Program-made: the position numbers and the translations under genes
Notes under the pieces: generated by a model
What the model was told of the DNA's origin: nothing
What the model saw: the letters and a program-made list of their open reading frames with translations, nothing else
Databases searched by the model: none
Part shown: positions 1-7,705 of the stretch, one piece after another
Numbering within the stretch: position 1 is the first letter of the stretch
How the letters are laid out: every line of letters begins with the position of its first letter
Source of the DNA: Nocardioides sp.
GTDB lineage: Bacteria > Actinomycetota > Actinomycetes > Propionibacteriales > Nocardioidaceae
Direction: 5' to 3'
Assembly: GCA_030145945.1 (NCBI GenBank)
Contig: JASLDK010000405.1
Coordinates: forward strand, 1 to 8,538
Length of the DNA: 8,538 nucleotides

Positions 1-37
1 GGCGGTGTCGCTGGCCGGCACGATCGTCGCGTCCTGA
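1..37 (+). CDS. C-terminal tail of an upstream gene (partial)
   Basis: Only the last 11 codons are inside the window, reading AVSLAGTIVAS, followed by a TGA at 35-37. The tail is hydrophobic, as expected for the last membrane helix of an integral membrane protein. Because DUF4244 and TadE-like genes follow, the usual actinobacterial order would put a TadB/TadC-like (type II secretion F family) protein here. That identity is inferred from context and cannot be shown from 11 residues. Confidence 0.45.
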   Translation, partial: AVSLAGTIVAS

Positions 38-43
38 GGCCCC

Positions 44-552
44 TTGGCCGCTCGGGAGCAGGACGCGGCTCAATGGCTTGCCCGACAGGATGCGCTCGAG
101 GGCGCAAGCTTCACTGCCAGCGGCGAGCAGCTGGAGCCGGCGGAGGTGCGCTTTGCTGAGCGGATGGTCGTCGGCCTCGGCCAGCGGATCTCGTGGATCC
201 CGATGGGGGCTCCGGGTCCGACGAGGTGGGGACTTTGCCGACCAACGACTTCGTCTGGCACTCCAGCCGCGAGTACGACGCCGCTCTCCCGGAGAACCTC
301 CCGGTCGAGCACAAGGCGTTGATGCCTTCTACGACGGCCGATGCGCGGCACATCGCTCGTCAGATCGCCAAGGCGGCCGAAAAGAACAAGCGAAGCATCA
401 CTGCCGTGAACGTCATCGTCGACATCGGAGAAGCAGAACCGTCCGAGGCTGGCATCGCTGCCCTGCGCACCTACAACCTGGGCGCGCATCGCAAGATCGG
501 TCGGCTGTGGTTGATGTCTGGCGGACGACTGCTCCGGATTGCGCTGGAATGA
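44..552 (+). pseudogene. Frameshifted PD-(D/E)XK-like nuclease or toxin-domain gene
   Basis: Two adjacent reading frames make one plausible protein. Frame 2 runs from TTG 44 and gives a helical segment ending in GQRISWIP. Frame 1 continues with GSDEVGTLPTNDFVW and ends at TGA 550-552. The join is at the G5 run at 205-209, where one extra G would restore a ~170-residue ORF. Visible nuclease-like signature: Asp in PTNDFVW, then about 20 residues later E-x-K in VEHKAL, then a helix (ARHIARQIAKAAE), a hydrophobic strand (AVNVIVDIG) and a closing strand (IGRLWLMSGGRL). This arrangement recalls the small PD-(D/E)XK nucleases found as CdiA C-terminal toxins and phage head-protein tails. A standard caller would probably report only 193-552 (GTG start, 119 aa), which lacks the N-terminal helix. 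No immunity gene is visible. The family link is from memory of the fold pattern, so function is tentative. Confidence 0.5.
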
Positions 553-554
553 AC

Positions 555-596
555 GAGCGGGGCGTATCCCCGGTTAACACCGAGGCCGCCCCGCTC
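555..596 (+). terminator. Composite hairpin terminator after the nuclease-like gene
   Basis: A perfect 10-bp inverted repeat, GAGCGGGGCG at 555-564 and CGCCCCGCTC at 587-596, starts 2 nt after the stop at 552. Inside it a second stem pairs CGGT (571-574) with ACCG (579-582), capped by TAAC, with CC/GG flanks. There is no U-tract, as is common for actinobacterial hairpin terminators. It would separate the broken gene from the pilin operon. Confidence 0.6.
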
Positions 597-724
597 AAGA
601 CCCATCATACGCCTGACGACGCGATGCCGCTCGTCGTTGTTGGGAGGCTCGTCGGGAGCTCGGGACTTTGTCCTCACCTGTCACATCGGTTGTGGCGGGA
701 GCCGTTGGTTCTCCACCGTCCGCG

Positions 725-749
725 ATGTCCACAGGCGTCCTCCACAGGC
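725..749 (+). repeat. Pair of DnaA-box-like direct repeats (TCCACAGGC)
   Basis: The nonamer TCCACAGGC occurs at 728-736 and again at 741-749, a 13-bp period. The nonamers ATGTCCACA (725-733) and TCCTCCACA (738-746) each resemble the actinobacterial DnaA box TTGTCCACA. They lie about 90-115 bp upstream of the pilin start. DnaA binding is inferred from sequence only. The rest of 597-838 shows no coding gene that I can support. Confidence 0.35.
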
Positions 750-795
750 TGATCTGCGGTGGGGACACCCGGTCGACGCAGCGGCGCAGGATCGG

Positions 796-825
796 GTCCG
801 ACAGCCGCATCGGGCGGCTGCGGAC
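796..825 (+). promoter_or_regulatory. Hairpin abutting the pilin ribosome binding site
   Basis: GTCCG (796-800) pairs with CGGAC (821-825), and CAGCCGC (802-808) pairs with GCGGCTG (814-820). This gives a 12-bp GC-rich stem with one bulged A (801) and a 5-nt loop. The stem ends exactly where the Shine-Dalgarno-like GGATGGAG (826-833) begins, 5 nt before ATG 839. It could modulate translation or transcript stability of the pilin operon, or act as an attenuator. That role is inferred; the pairing is visible directly. Confidence 0.4.
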
Positions 826-838
826 GGATGGAGTGACC

Positions 839-1063
839 ATGACAGCCACGGTGATCGAGATCGCTGACCGGACCCGCACGAGCAGGTCCACTCAGGACGC
901 GAACGTGGACGAGCGGGGCGTCACGACCGCGGAGTACGCCGTCGCCACCGCGGCCGGGGCTGGTTTCGCGGGCCTCCTCTTCAAGCTGTTGAGCGGCGAC
1001 TTCGGCAACAAGCTGATCAAGACCCTCTTCGACCACGTGCTGAGCCTGCTGGGCCTGTCATGA
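839..1063 (+). CDS. DUF4244 Flp-like prepilin, Tad system
   Basis: This small pilin-like membrane protein (74 aa) is the likely major subunit of the actinobacterial Tad/Flp-type pilus or secretion apparatus. It has a hydrophilic leader of 27 residues, then G27|VTTAEYA, with Glu at +5 of the mature protein. That is the type IV prepilin-peptidase signature. A hydrophobic helix follows at about residues 33-52, then a short amphipathic tail. ATG 839 is preferred because GGAG (830-833) sits 5 nt upstream; GTG 833 is a possible alternative. The longer open frame back to 668 has no pilin-like content. The stop overlaps the next start (ATGA), showing translational coupling with the two TadE-like genes. 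A prepilin peptidase and TadA ATPase would have to be encoded outside this window. Confidence 0.85.
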   Translation: MTATVIEIADRTRTSRSTQDANVDERGVTTAEYAVATAAGAGFAGLLFKLLSGDFGNKLIKTLFDHVLSLLGLS

Positions 1064-1437
1064 CCCGGCCCCGGCGGTCGCGGTCGCAGCGAGGCGCCGT
1101 GACGGCGGAGCTCGCCCTCACCCTGCCGATCCTGCTGGCCGTGACCGCCGGGCTCGTGTGGCTCCTGGCGGTGGCGGTCGCGCAGGTCCGGACGGTCGAC
1201 GCCGCGCGTGAGGCAGCACGTGCGGTGGCTCGCGGAGATGACACCGCACGCGCCGTGCAGGTGGCCCAACAGATCGCGCCGGCCGGAGTCCGGGTCACGG
1301 TGACGGTGTCCGGTGATCGGGTGACGGCCCGAGCGCGGGGGCGCATGTCCGGCCCCGGCGGGATCTTCGGCGCGGTCGCGGCTCCCACGCTGAACGCGGA
1401 ATCAGTCGCGGTGCTCGAACAGGACGCCGGCTCGTGA
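1060..1437 (+). CDS. TadE-like pseudopilin
   Basis: This 125-aa minor pseudopilin of the TadE type is probably processed by the prepilin peptidase and assembled with the Flp-like pilin at the membrane. A basic N-terminus (RPRRSRSQR) leads to G12|AVTAELALTLP with Glu at +5. One transmembrane helix spans roughly residues 18-42, followed by RTVDAAREAARAVARGD, a helix typical of TadE/TadG proteins just outside the membrane. The C-terminal half is a small extracytoplasmic domain with alternating strands. It overlaps the upstream gene by 4 nt (ATGA) and the downstream gene by 4 nt (GTGA), so all three are one translationally coupled operon. Family assignment rests on the signal, topology and neighbourhood. 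Confidence 0.85.
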   Translation: MTRPRRSRSQRGAVTAELALTLPILLAVTAGLVWLLAVAVAQVRTVDAAREAARAVARGDDTARAVQVAQQIAPAGVRVTVTVSGDRVTARARGRMSGPGGIFGAVAAPTLNAESVAVLEQDAGS

Positions 1438-1814
1438 CTGGCCGGTGCGTCTCGGCGGAGCGCAGCGAGCGGGGTGCCGCCGCCGTGCTGGTGGTCGCGA
1501 TGGCCGGGGTCCTGCTCCTCGTCGGTGCGGCCACGGGGGTGGTGGGAGCGATCGTCGCGGCTCACCGTCGCGCGCAGGCCGCCGCCGACCTCGCCGCGCT
1601 GGCCGGCGCGCAGGTGCTCGCCCGACATGACGGCGATCCCTGTGGGGCCGCGGGATCCGTCGCCGAGGTCAATGGCGCGACCCTCGACTCCTGCACGGTC
1701 GAGGACGCCGACGTGGTCGTGGAGGTCGTCGTCAGCGGTCCCCGGTGGCTCGGTCAGGACCAGGACCTGTCCGCTGCCGCCCGAGCTGGGCCTGTGGCTC
1801 TGCCGCCGCGGTGA
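1434..1814 (+). CDS. Helicase/secretion-neighbourhood TadE-like protein (Rv3654c type)
   Basis: This 126-aa single-pass membrane protein is of the kind found in actinobacteria between Tad genes and a DEAD/DEAH helicase. It has a short cytoplasmic N-terminus with SERGAAAVLVV, then one helix at about residues 17-42. RRAQAAADLAALAGAQ at 45-60 is the hallmark of this subfamily. The mature region is short, with Cys70 and Cys87 that could form a disulfide. Unlike the two upstream pilins it has no Glu at +5 after the Gly, so it may not polymerise like a pilin. The GTG start overlaps the previous stop by 4 nt (GTGA). The C-terminus converges on a minus-strand gene, with only 12 nt between the stops and no clear terminator. 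Confidence 0.8.
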   Translation: MTGRCVSAERSERGAAAVLVVAMAGVLLLVGAATGVVGAIVAAHRRAQAAADLAALAGAQVLARHDGDPCGAAGSVAEVNGATLDSCTVEDADVVVEVVVSGPRWLGQDQDLSAAARAGPVALPPR

Positions 1815-1826
1815 TGCGGCTGCGGA

Positions 1827-2132
1827 TCAGTTGTCGTCGGAGAGCTCGCGGCGCCGCTCGGCCTTGACCTGGTCGAGCTCGTCGGACAGCGCGCTCAGGC
1901 GCTTCTGCTCCTTGCGCCGCTTGATGCCCTGCTTGGTGCCGGCCTTCATCAACCACAGGCCGAGCACCATGAGCAGCGTGGAGATCGCCCCCCACAGCAC
2001 GAGGGTTCCCGGCGACACGTCCCAGTTGAGGATCTCGGCCGAGCGGTGTTGGTAGTCGATGCTCGCCCCGAAGAAGCTCAACACCAGCCCGAGGGCGCCG
2101 ACGACCAGGAGCACGAGTCCGAGGAGCAGCAT
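1827..2132 (-). CDS. Small two-helix membrane protein with charged C-terminal coil
   Basis: I do not recognise a named family. The 101-residue protein has a first hydrophobic helix at residues 1-22 and a short polar loop (about 23-43) containing NWDVSPG. A second helix follows at about 44-62, then a strongly charged tail (KRRKEQKRL, LDQVKAERRRE) likely to form a coiled coil. This fits a membrane-anchored cytoplasmic coil with both ends inside. It starts 9 nt after the helicase stop on the same strand with no good Shine-Dalgarno sequence, so translation is probably coupled to the helicase. Its function is unknown. Similar small membrane proteins are often seen as passengers in actinobacterial operons. 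Confidence 0.75.
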   Translation of the reverse strand: MLLLGLVLLVVGALGLVLSFFGASIDYQHRSAEILNWDVSPGTLVLWGAISTLLMVLGLWLMKAGTKQGIKRRKEQKRLSALSDELDQVKAERRRELSDDN

Positions 2133-2141
2133 GACGGCAGG

Positions 2142-4541
2142 CTACCGGTCGTCCGTCGCGGCGGGGGGCGCCTCGCGCAGCAGTACGTCGAGCAACGCCA
2201 CGGCTCCGCGCTTGTCGAGGGGATCGTTGCCGTTGCCGCACTTGGGCGACTGGATGCAGGACGGACAACCGTCCGCGCACTCACAGGCAGCGATGGTCGC
2301 CCGGGTGGCGCGTAGCCACGCGGGCGCCGTTCGGAATCCCCGCTCGGCGAAGCCGGCGCCACCGGGATGTCCGTCGTGGACGAACACGGTGAGGAGTCCG
2401 GTGTCCGGGTGGCGGGCCGTCGAGACTCCGCCGATGTCCCAGCGGTCGCAGGTGGCGAACAGCGGGAGGAGTCCGATCGAGCAGTGCTCGGCGGCGTGGG
2501 CGGCCCCGGGAAGGTCGTCCATCGCCACGTTGGCCGAGGTGAGCATCGAGGCGATCACGTCGTCGGGCACGGTCCACCACACGGCGGTCGTGGAGAGGGT
2601 CCGCGGGGGGAGGTCGAGCGGCACCTCGTCGATCACCTCGCCGGTGCGCACCCGGCGCCGAAGGAAGGAGGTGACCTGGCTGGTGACCTCCACGGTGCCG
2701 AGGGAGAGCCGGCACGGTCCCCAGGCGATGTGTTCGCGTTCCTCGACGATCTCGATGTCGGTGACGTCGCGGGCGCTGGTGGTGTGGTCGACGTCGGTGC
2801 GTCGCATCGTTGCAACGTGCTCGTCGAGGTCGAGTGACTCGACCAACCAGGTCTCGCCGCGGTGGAGGTAGACGGCGCCCTGGTGCGCGGTGCCGTGGGC
2901 CCGACCGCCGTCGACGGTGCCGACGACCCGTCCGGTGTCCGACTCGATGAGTTGGACCTGGCGACCGCCGGCGGAGCGGATGTCGGCGAGATCGGCGGCC
3001 CGCGCCCGATCCGTCCAGTACCAGCCCGCAGCGCGGCGCCGAAGTAGTCCCTGCTCGGTGAGCGAACCGAGGACCTCGCGCATCCGCGGCCCGAAGAGAG
3101 GCGTGTCGGCCACGGTGACCGGCAACTCCTGCGCGGCGGCGCACAGGTGGGGCCCGAGCACGTAGGGATTGTCCGTGTCGAACACCGTGCCCTCGACCGG
3201 CTTTCCGAGCAGTGCCTCGGGATGGTGGACGAGATAGGTGTCCAGTGGATCGTCACGTGCCACGAACAGTCCGAGCGCCCCGCCACCGTCACGCCCGGCG
3301 CGACCGACCTGCTGCCAGAAGGCCGCGCGGGTGCCGGGATACCCGGTCACCACCACAGCGTCGAGCCCACTGATGTCGATGCCGAGCTCCAGCGCATTGG
3401 TGGCGGCCATGCCGAGCAGCCGTCCGCTGCGCAGGTCCCGCTCCAGCCCACGGCGCTCCTCGGGCAGGTAACCGCCGCGATAGGAGTCGACGCGTCCCGT
3501 CAGCCCCGGATCGACGTCCGCGAGCAGTTCGTTGGCGCGACGGGCCACGGTCTCCACCCCGTGGCGGGAGCGGACGAACGCCAGCGTGCGTACGTCGTCG
3601 ATCACCAGGTCAGCCAGCAGGTCGGCGGTCTCGGCGGTCGCGGGGCGTCGCACGGGAGCACTCTTCTCGCCGTGGTACGCCGTGAGCGGCGGCTCCCACA
3701 GCCCCAACTGGAGTGCCCCGCGCGGTGAGGCGTCCGTGGTGACGGCGGTGACGTCGAGCGCGGTCATCCGCCGCGCGGTCACGTCCGGATCGGCGACCGT
3801 CGCTGACGCGAGGACGAACACGGGCGAGGAGCCGTGGAAGGCGCAGATGCGTCGCAGCCGTCGCACGATCTGGGCGACGTGCGCGCCGAAGACACCGCGA
3901 TAGTGGTGGCACTCGTCGATCACGACGTAGCGCAGCGCTCGGAAGAACGGCGTCCAGCGCTCGTGTGCGGGCAGCAGGGAACGATGCAGCATGTCGGGGT
4001 TCGTCAGGACGTACTCCCCGTGGTCGCGGGTCCATTCGCGTTCCTCGGGGGAGGAGTCACCGTCGTGCGTCGCGATCCGTACGTCGAGCCCGAGCTCGTG
4101 GACGGCCGTCCACTGGTCGTGGGCGAGCGCCTTGGTCGGCGCGACATAGAGGACGGAGGCGCCCCGTTGGCCGCGCGGCCCGCGCGCCGCCCGGATGTCG
4201 GTCAGGGCGGGCAGGAGGTAGGCGAGCGACTTGCCCGACGCCGTACCCGTCGCGAGAACGACGTGCTCACCGCGGTGGGCGGCCTCGGCCGCGGCCACCT
4301 GGTGCGCCCACGGCTGCGACACCCCGCGGGCGGCGTACGCCGTCACCACGGCAGGATCCGCCCATGCCGGCCACTGCGCGTGAACGGCGGCTCGGGCGGT
4401 GACCTCGCGGCGGTGGGTGAGCCGGTCAGCCCGCCCCGGGATGGCCGCCAACCGGTCCAGGACTGCGGCCGGATCACGCCCGGTGCGGGGTCCTCGATCG
4501 ATGTCGAGATCGGCGGATGCACTCACACTGCGATTGTCCAC
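2142..4541 (-). CDS. DEXH-box helicase with C-terminal DUF1998 (MrfA/YprA/SftH-like)
   Basis: This superfamily 2 DNA-dependent ATPase/helicase (799 aa from the chosen start) is related to MrfA (YprA), Hrq1 and mycobacterial SftH. Those enzymes translocate 3' to 5' on DNA, and MrfA acts in repair of mitomycin-type damage. Numbered from GTG 4541: Walker A ATGTASGKS at 97-105, motif Ia VAPTKALAHDQ near 133-143, TNPDMLH near 180-186, DECH at 209-212, SAT at 246-248, the motif V region AATNALELGIDI at 379-390, and motif VI QQVGRAGR at 410-417. The C-terminal DUF1998 region has a Cys cluster (C753, C755, C759, C762, C768) fitting the tetracysteine metal site of this clade. GTG 4541 was preferred because the longer frame back to 4679 adds 46 low-complexity residues and overlaps the bldG start. 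GTG 4529 is another option. The gene is divergent from bldG, as in Streptomyces. Confidence 0.93.
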   Translation of the reverse strand: MDNRSVSASADLDIDRGPRTGRDPAAVLDRLAAIPGRADRLTHRREVTARAAVHAQWPAWADPAVVTAYAARGVSQPWAHQVAAAEAAHRGEHVVLATGTASGKSLAYLLPALTDIRAARGPRGQRGASVLYVAPTKALAHDQWTAVHELGLDVRIATHDGDSSPEEREWTRDHGEYVLTNPDMLHRSLLPAHERWTPFFRALRYVVIDECHHYRGVFGAHVAQIVRRLRRICAFHGSSPVFVLASATVADPDVTARRMTALDVTAVTTDASPRGALQLGLWEPPLTAYHGEKSAPVRRPATAETADLLADLVIDDVRTLAFVRSRHGVETVARRANELLADVDPGLTGRVDSYRGGYLPEERRGLERDLRSGRLLGMAATNALELGIDISGLDAVVVTGYPGTRAAFWQQVGRAGRDGGGALGLFVARDDPLDTYLVHHPEALLGKPVEGTVFDTDNPYVLGPHLCAAAQELPVTVADTPLFGPRMREVLGSLTEQGLLRRRAAGWYWTDRARAADLADIRSAGGRQVQLIESDTGRVVGTVDGGRAHGTAHQGAVYLHRGETWLVESLDLDEHVATMRRTDVDHTTSARDVTDIEIVEEREHIAWGPCRLSLGTVEVTSQVTSFLRRRVRTGEVIDEVPLDLPPRTLSTTAVWWTVPDDVIASMLTSANVAMDDLPGAAHAAEHCSIGLLPLFATCDRWDIGGVSTARHPDTGLLTVFVHDGHPGGAGFAERGFRTAPAWLRATRATIAACECADGCPSCIQSPKCGNGNDPLDKRGAVALLDVLLREAPPAATDDR

Positions 4542-4666
4542 CGGACCCCCGACATACCCACAGGATGGCCGTTCATGCCTCTTTGGTGGGGGAGTCATGG
4601 TTTGATGGGGCGGGCCAGATGTGGCAGAGGCAGCCAGAAGTAGTTGGACTATCCGGGGTGAGGGAC
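4542..4666. promoter_or_regulatory. Divergent helicase/bldG promoter region
   Basis: These 125 bp separate the two divergent starts and must hold promoters for both unless transcripts are leaderless. A TTTGAT at 4601-4606 preceded by TGG could be an extended -10 for bldG. GGGTAT read on the minus strand (4553-4558) resembles the -10 of stress/SigF-type promoters, but no matching -35 is obvious. I cannot assign either promoter firmly. Confidence 0.3.
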
Positions 4667-4999
4667 GTGAATCTGACACTGTCGACGCGCGAGGTCGGTG
4701 CGCGCACCGTCGTCGCCGTGGGTGGCGAGATCGACGTCTACACCGCGCCCAAGCTGCGCGACACCATCACGGACCTCGTCGCTGCCGGCATCTACAACAT
4801 TGTCGTGGACATGCAGGGTGTCGAGTTCCTGGACTCCACCGGCCTCGGCGTCCTCGTCGGCGGCCTGAAGAAGGTCCGCGCCCACGACGGCTCCCTCGAG
4901 CTGGTCTGCAACGCCGACCGGCTGCTCAAGATCTTCAAGATCACCGGCCTGGCGAAGGTCTTCGTCATCCACGAGTCCGCCGAGGCTGCCTCGGTCTGA
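4667..4999 (+). CDS. bldG: STAS-domain anti-anti-sigma factor, BldG orthologue
   Basis: This 110-aa single-domain STAS protein is an anti-sigma-factor antagonist. In its unphosphorylated state such a protein binds and inhibits an RsbW-type kinase/anti-sigma factor; phosphorylation of a serine releases the kinase. It reads closely like Streptomyces BldG from end to end: LSTREVGARTVVAVGGEID, YTAPKLRD, then VEFLDSTGLGVLVGG and LLKIFKITGLAKVF. With GTG 4667 as codon 1, the phosphoacceptor Ser in LDSTG is residue 57, the number I recall for S. coelicolor BldG, which supports this start. GAGGG (4660-4664) lies just upstream; GTG 4658 is an in-frame alternative. Divergence from the helicase and proximity to hppA match the Streptomyces order. 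In Streptomyces an anti-sigma kinase gene follows directly; here the next 271 bp contain none, so any partner kinase must be encoded elsewhere. Confidence 0.92.
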   Translation: MNLTLSTREVGARTVVAVGGEIDVYTAPKLRDTITDLVAAGIYNIVVDMQGVEFLDSTGLGVLVGGLKKVRAHDGSLELVCNADRLLKIFKITGLAKVFVIHESAEAASV

Positions 5000-5029
5000 G
5001 CGACTCGCTCGGTCGTGGGGCGGATTGCG

Positions 5030-5129
5030 GGTGTGGGTTTCCCAAGGGATGCAGGCATCCCGACGCTTCCCAGTTCAAATTTGAACGGGGAAGTGTGGAT
5101 TTCGCTGCATCCCTTGGGAAACCCACGCC
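5030..5129 (+). repeat. 100-nt near-perfect composite palindrome between bldG and hppA
   Basis: The outer arms, 5033-5054 and 5105-5126, are perfect 22-bp inverted repeats (GTGGGTTTCCC... against ...GGGAAACCCAC). They extend to 5030/5129 with a G-U wobble. Inner stems pair ATCC (5057-5060) with GGAT (5097-5100) and CTTCCC (5066-5071) with GGGAAG (5088-5093). The apex is a perfect 14-bp palindrome GTTCAAATTTGAAC (5073-5086), AT-rich against the GC-rich background. A competing hairpin GGGATGC-AG-GCATCCC (5046-5061) can form within the left arm. Position 31 nt after the bldG stop suits a terminator, but it is much longer than one needs to be. A REP/MITE-like element or a structured RNA are alternatives. 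Confidence 0.85.
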
Positions 5130-5159
5130 GGCCACCATCGGGCCACCAGCGCTACGCCA

Positions 5160-5175
5160 CGTGATCTGTGTCACA
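5160..5175 (+). promoter_or_regulatory. CRP/GlxR-type operator, upstream copy
   Basis: CGTGATCTGTGTCACA fits the CRP-family palindrome YGTGA-N6-TCACR recognised by mycobacterial CRP and corynebacterial GlxR. Its centre is about 23 bp (roughly two helical turns) upstream of a second, weaker copy, and about 50 bp upstream of the predicted hppA transcription start. The match is seen directly; regulation by a cAMP-responsive factor is inferred. Confidence 0.55.
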
Positions 5176-5182
5176 GGGTCGG

Positions 5183-5198
5183 TGTGTTCTGGGTCACA
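5183..5198 (+). promoter_or_regulatory. CRP/GlxR-type operator, downstream copy
   Basis: TGTGTTCTGGGTCACA matches TGTGA-N6-TCACA with one mismatch in the left half-site. It overlaps the expected -35 position of the hppA promoter, so a bound regulator here could repress, or replace a missing -35 contact. Confidence 0.45.
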
Positions 5199-5205
5199 AT
5201 CTGCG

Positions 5206-5211
5206 TAGACT
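5206..5211 (+). promoter_or_regulatory. Predicted -10 element of hppA
   Basis: TAGACT fits the actinobacterial TANNNT -10 consensus and lies about 60 bp before the hppA start. A likely start of transcription is A5218. No good -35 hexamer is found 16-18 bp upstream (TGTGTT at 5183-5188), which fits an activator-dependent promoter. The prediction is from sequence alone. Confidence 0.45.
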
Positions 5212-5270
5212 CCGGGCACGCATCAGACCTGGCCCCCCGTGGCCGAACCTGAACCCCCAGGAGCAGTCGC

Positions 5271-7568
<2,298 letters not shown>

Positions 7569-7578
7569 GCACGCGATC

Positions 7579-7627
7579 TCACACCGCTCGCAGGATTCGC
7601 CCCGGCCATTTCCTGCGAGCGGTGTGA
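7579..7627 (+). terminator. Hairpin terminator of hppA
   Basis: A perfect 17-bp inverted repeat, TCACACCGCTCGCAGGA (7579-7595) against TCCTGCGAGCGGTGTGA (7611-7627), has a 15-nt loop and begins 11 nt after the hppA stop. There is no T-run on either side, so it is a U-tract-less terminator of the actinobacterial kind. The symmetry means it could also act on the opposite strand. Confidence 0.75.
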
Positions 7628-7651
7628 AACAGGGAGTCACCGCGTCCATGA

Positions 7652-7674
7652 ACATTGGGGTGGCTCCCCAATGT
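7652..7674 (+). promoter_or_regulatory. 9-bp hairpin or operator before the secreted-protein gene
   Basis: ACATTGGGG (7652-7660) and CCCCAATGT (7666-7674) form a perfect 9-bp stem with a 5-nt loop (TGGCT). It lies 31 nt before GTG 7706. It could be a second terminator behind hppA, a repressor operator, or a 5'-leader hairpin of the downstream gene. Sequence alone does not decide. Confidence 0.5.
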
Positions 7675-7705
7675 CTCGCCGCCCGATCGGTGCGTGGATG
7701 TCAGG

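Noticed and set aside
35..37. The TGA as an in-frame nonsense mutation joining the upstream tail to the nuclease-like gene
   Set aside because: The upstream tail is hydrophobic and unlike the charged helix that follows, so two separate genes in the same frame fit better, although this cannot be excluded.
205..209. Programmed -1 ribosomal frameshift at the G5 run
   Set aside because: There is no X XXY YYZ slippery heptamer and no obvious stimulatory structure was identified. A one-base deletion or sequencing error is simpler.
668..838. N-terminal extension of the DUF4244 pilin back to 668
   Set aside because: The added residues do not resemble a prepilin leader. ATG 839 has a ribosome site and gives a normal short leader before G|VTTAEYA.
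2059..2871. Plus-strand open frame opposite the helicase C-terminus
   Set aside because: It is low-complexity Ser/Arg/Thr-rich and lies opposite the conserved DUF1998 region, so it is a shadow frame.
4534..4542. DnaA-box-like TTGTCCACC at the helicase start
   Set aside because: It is a single imperfect copy inside the coding start (GTG GAC AAT on the minus strand), with nothing to suggest function.
4542..4679. 46-residue N-terminal extension of the helicase
   Set aside because: It would overlap the bldG start and its promoter region and has no helicase-family character, so the start was placed at GTG 4541.
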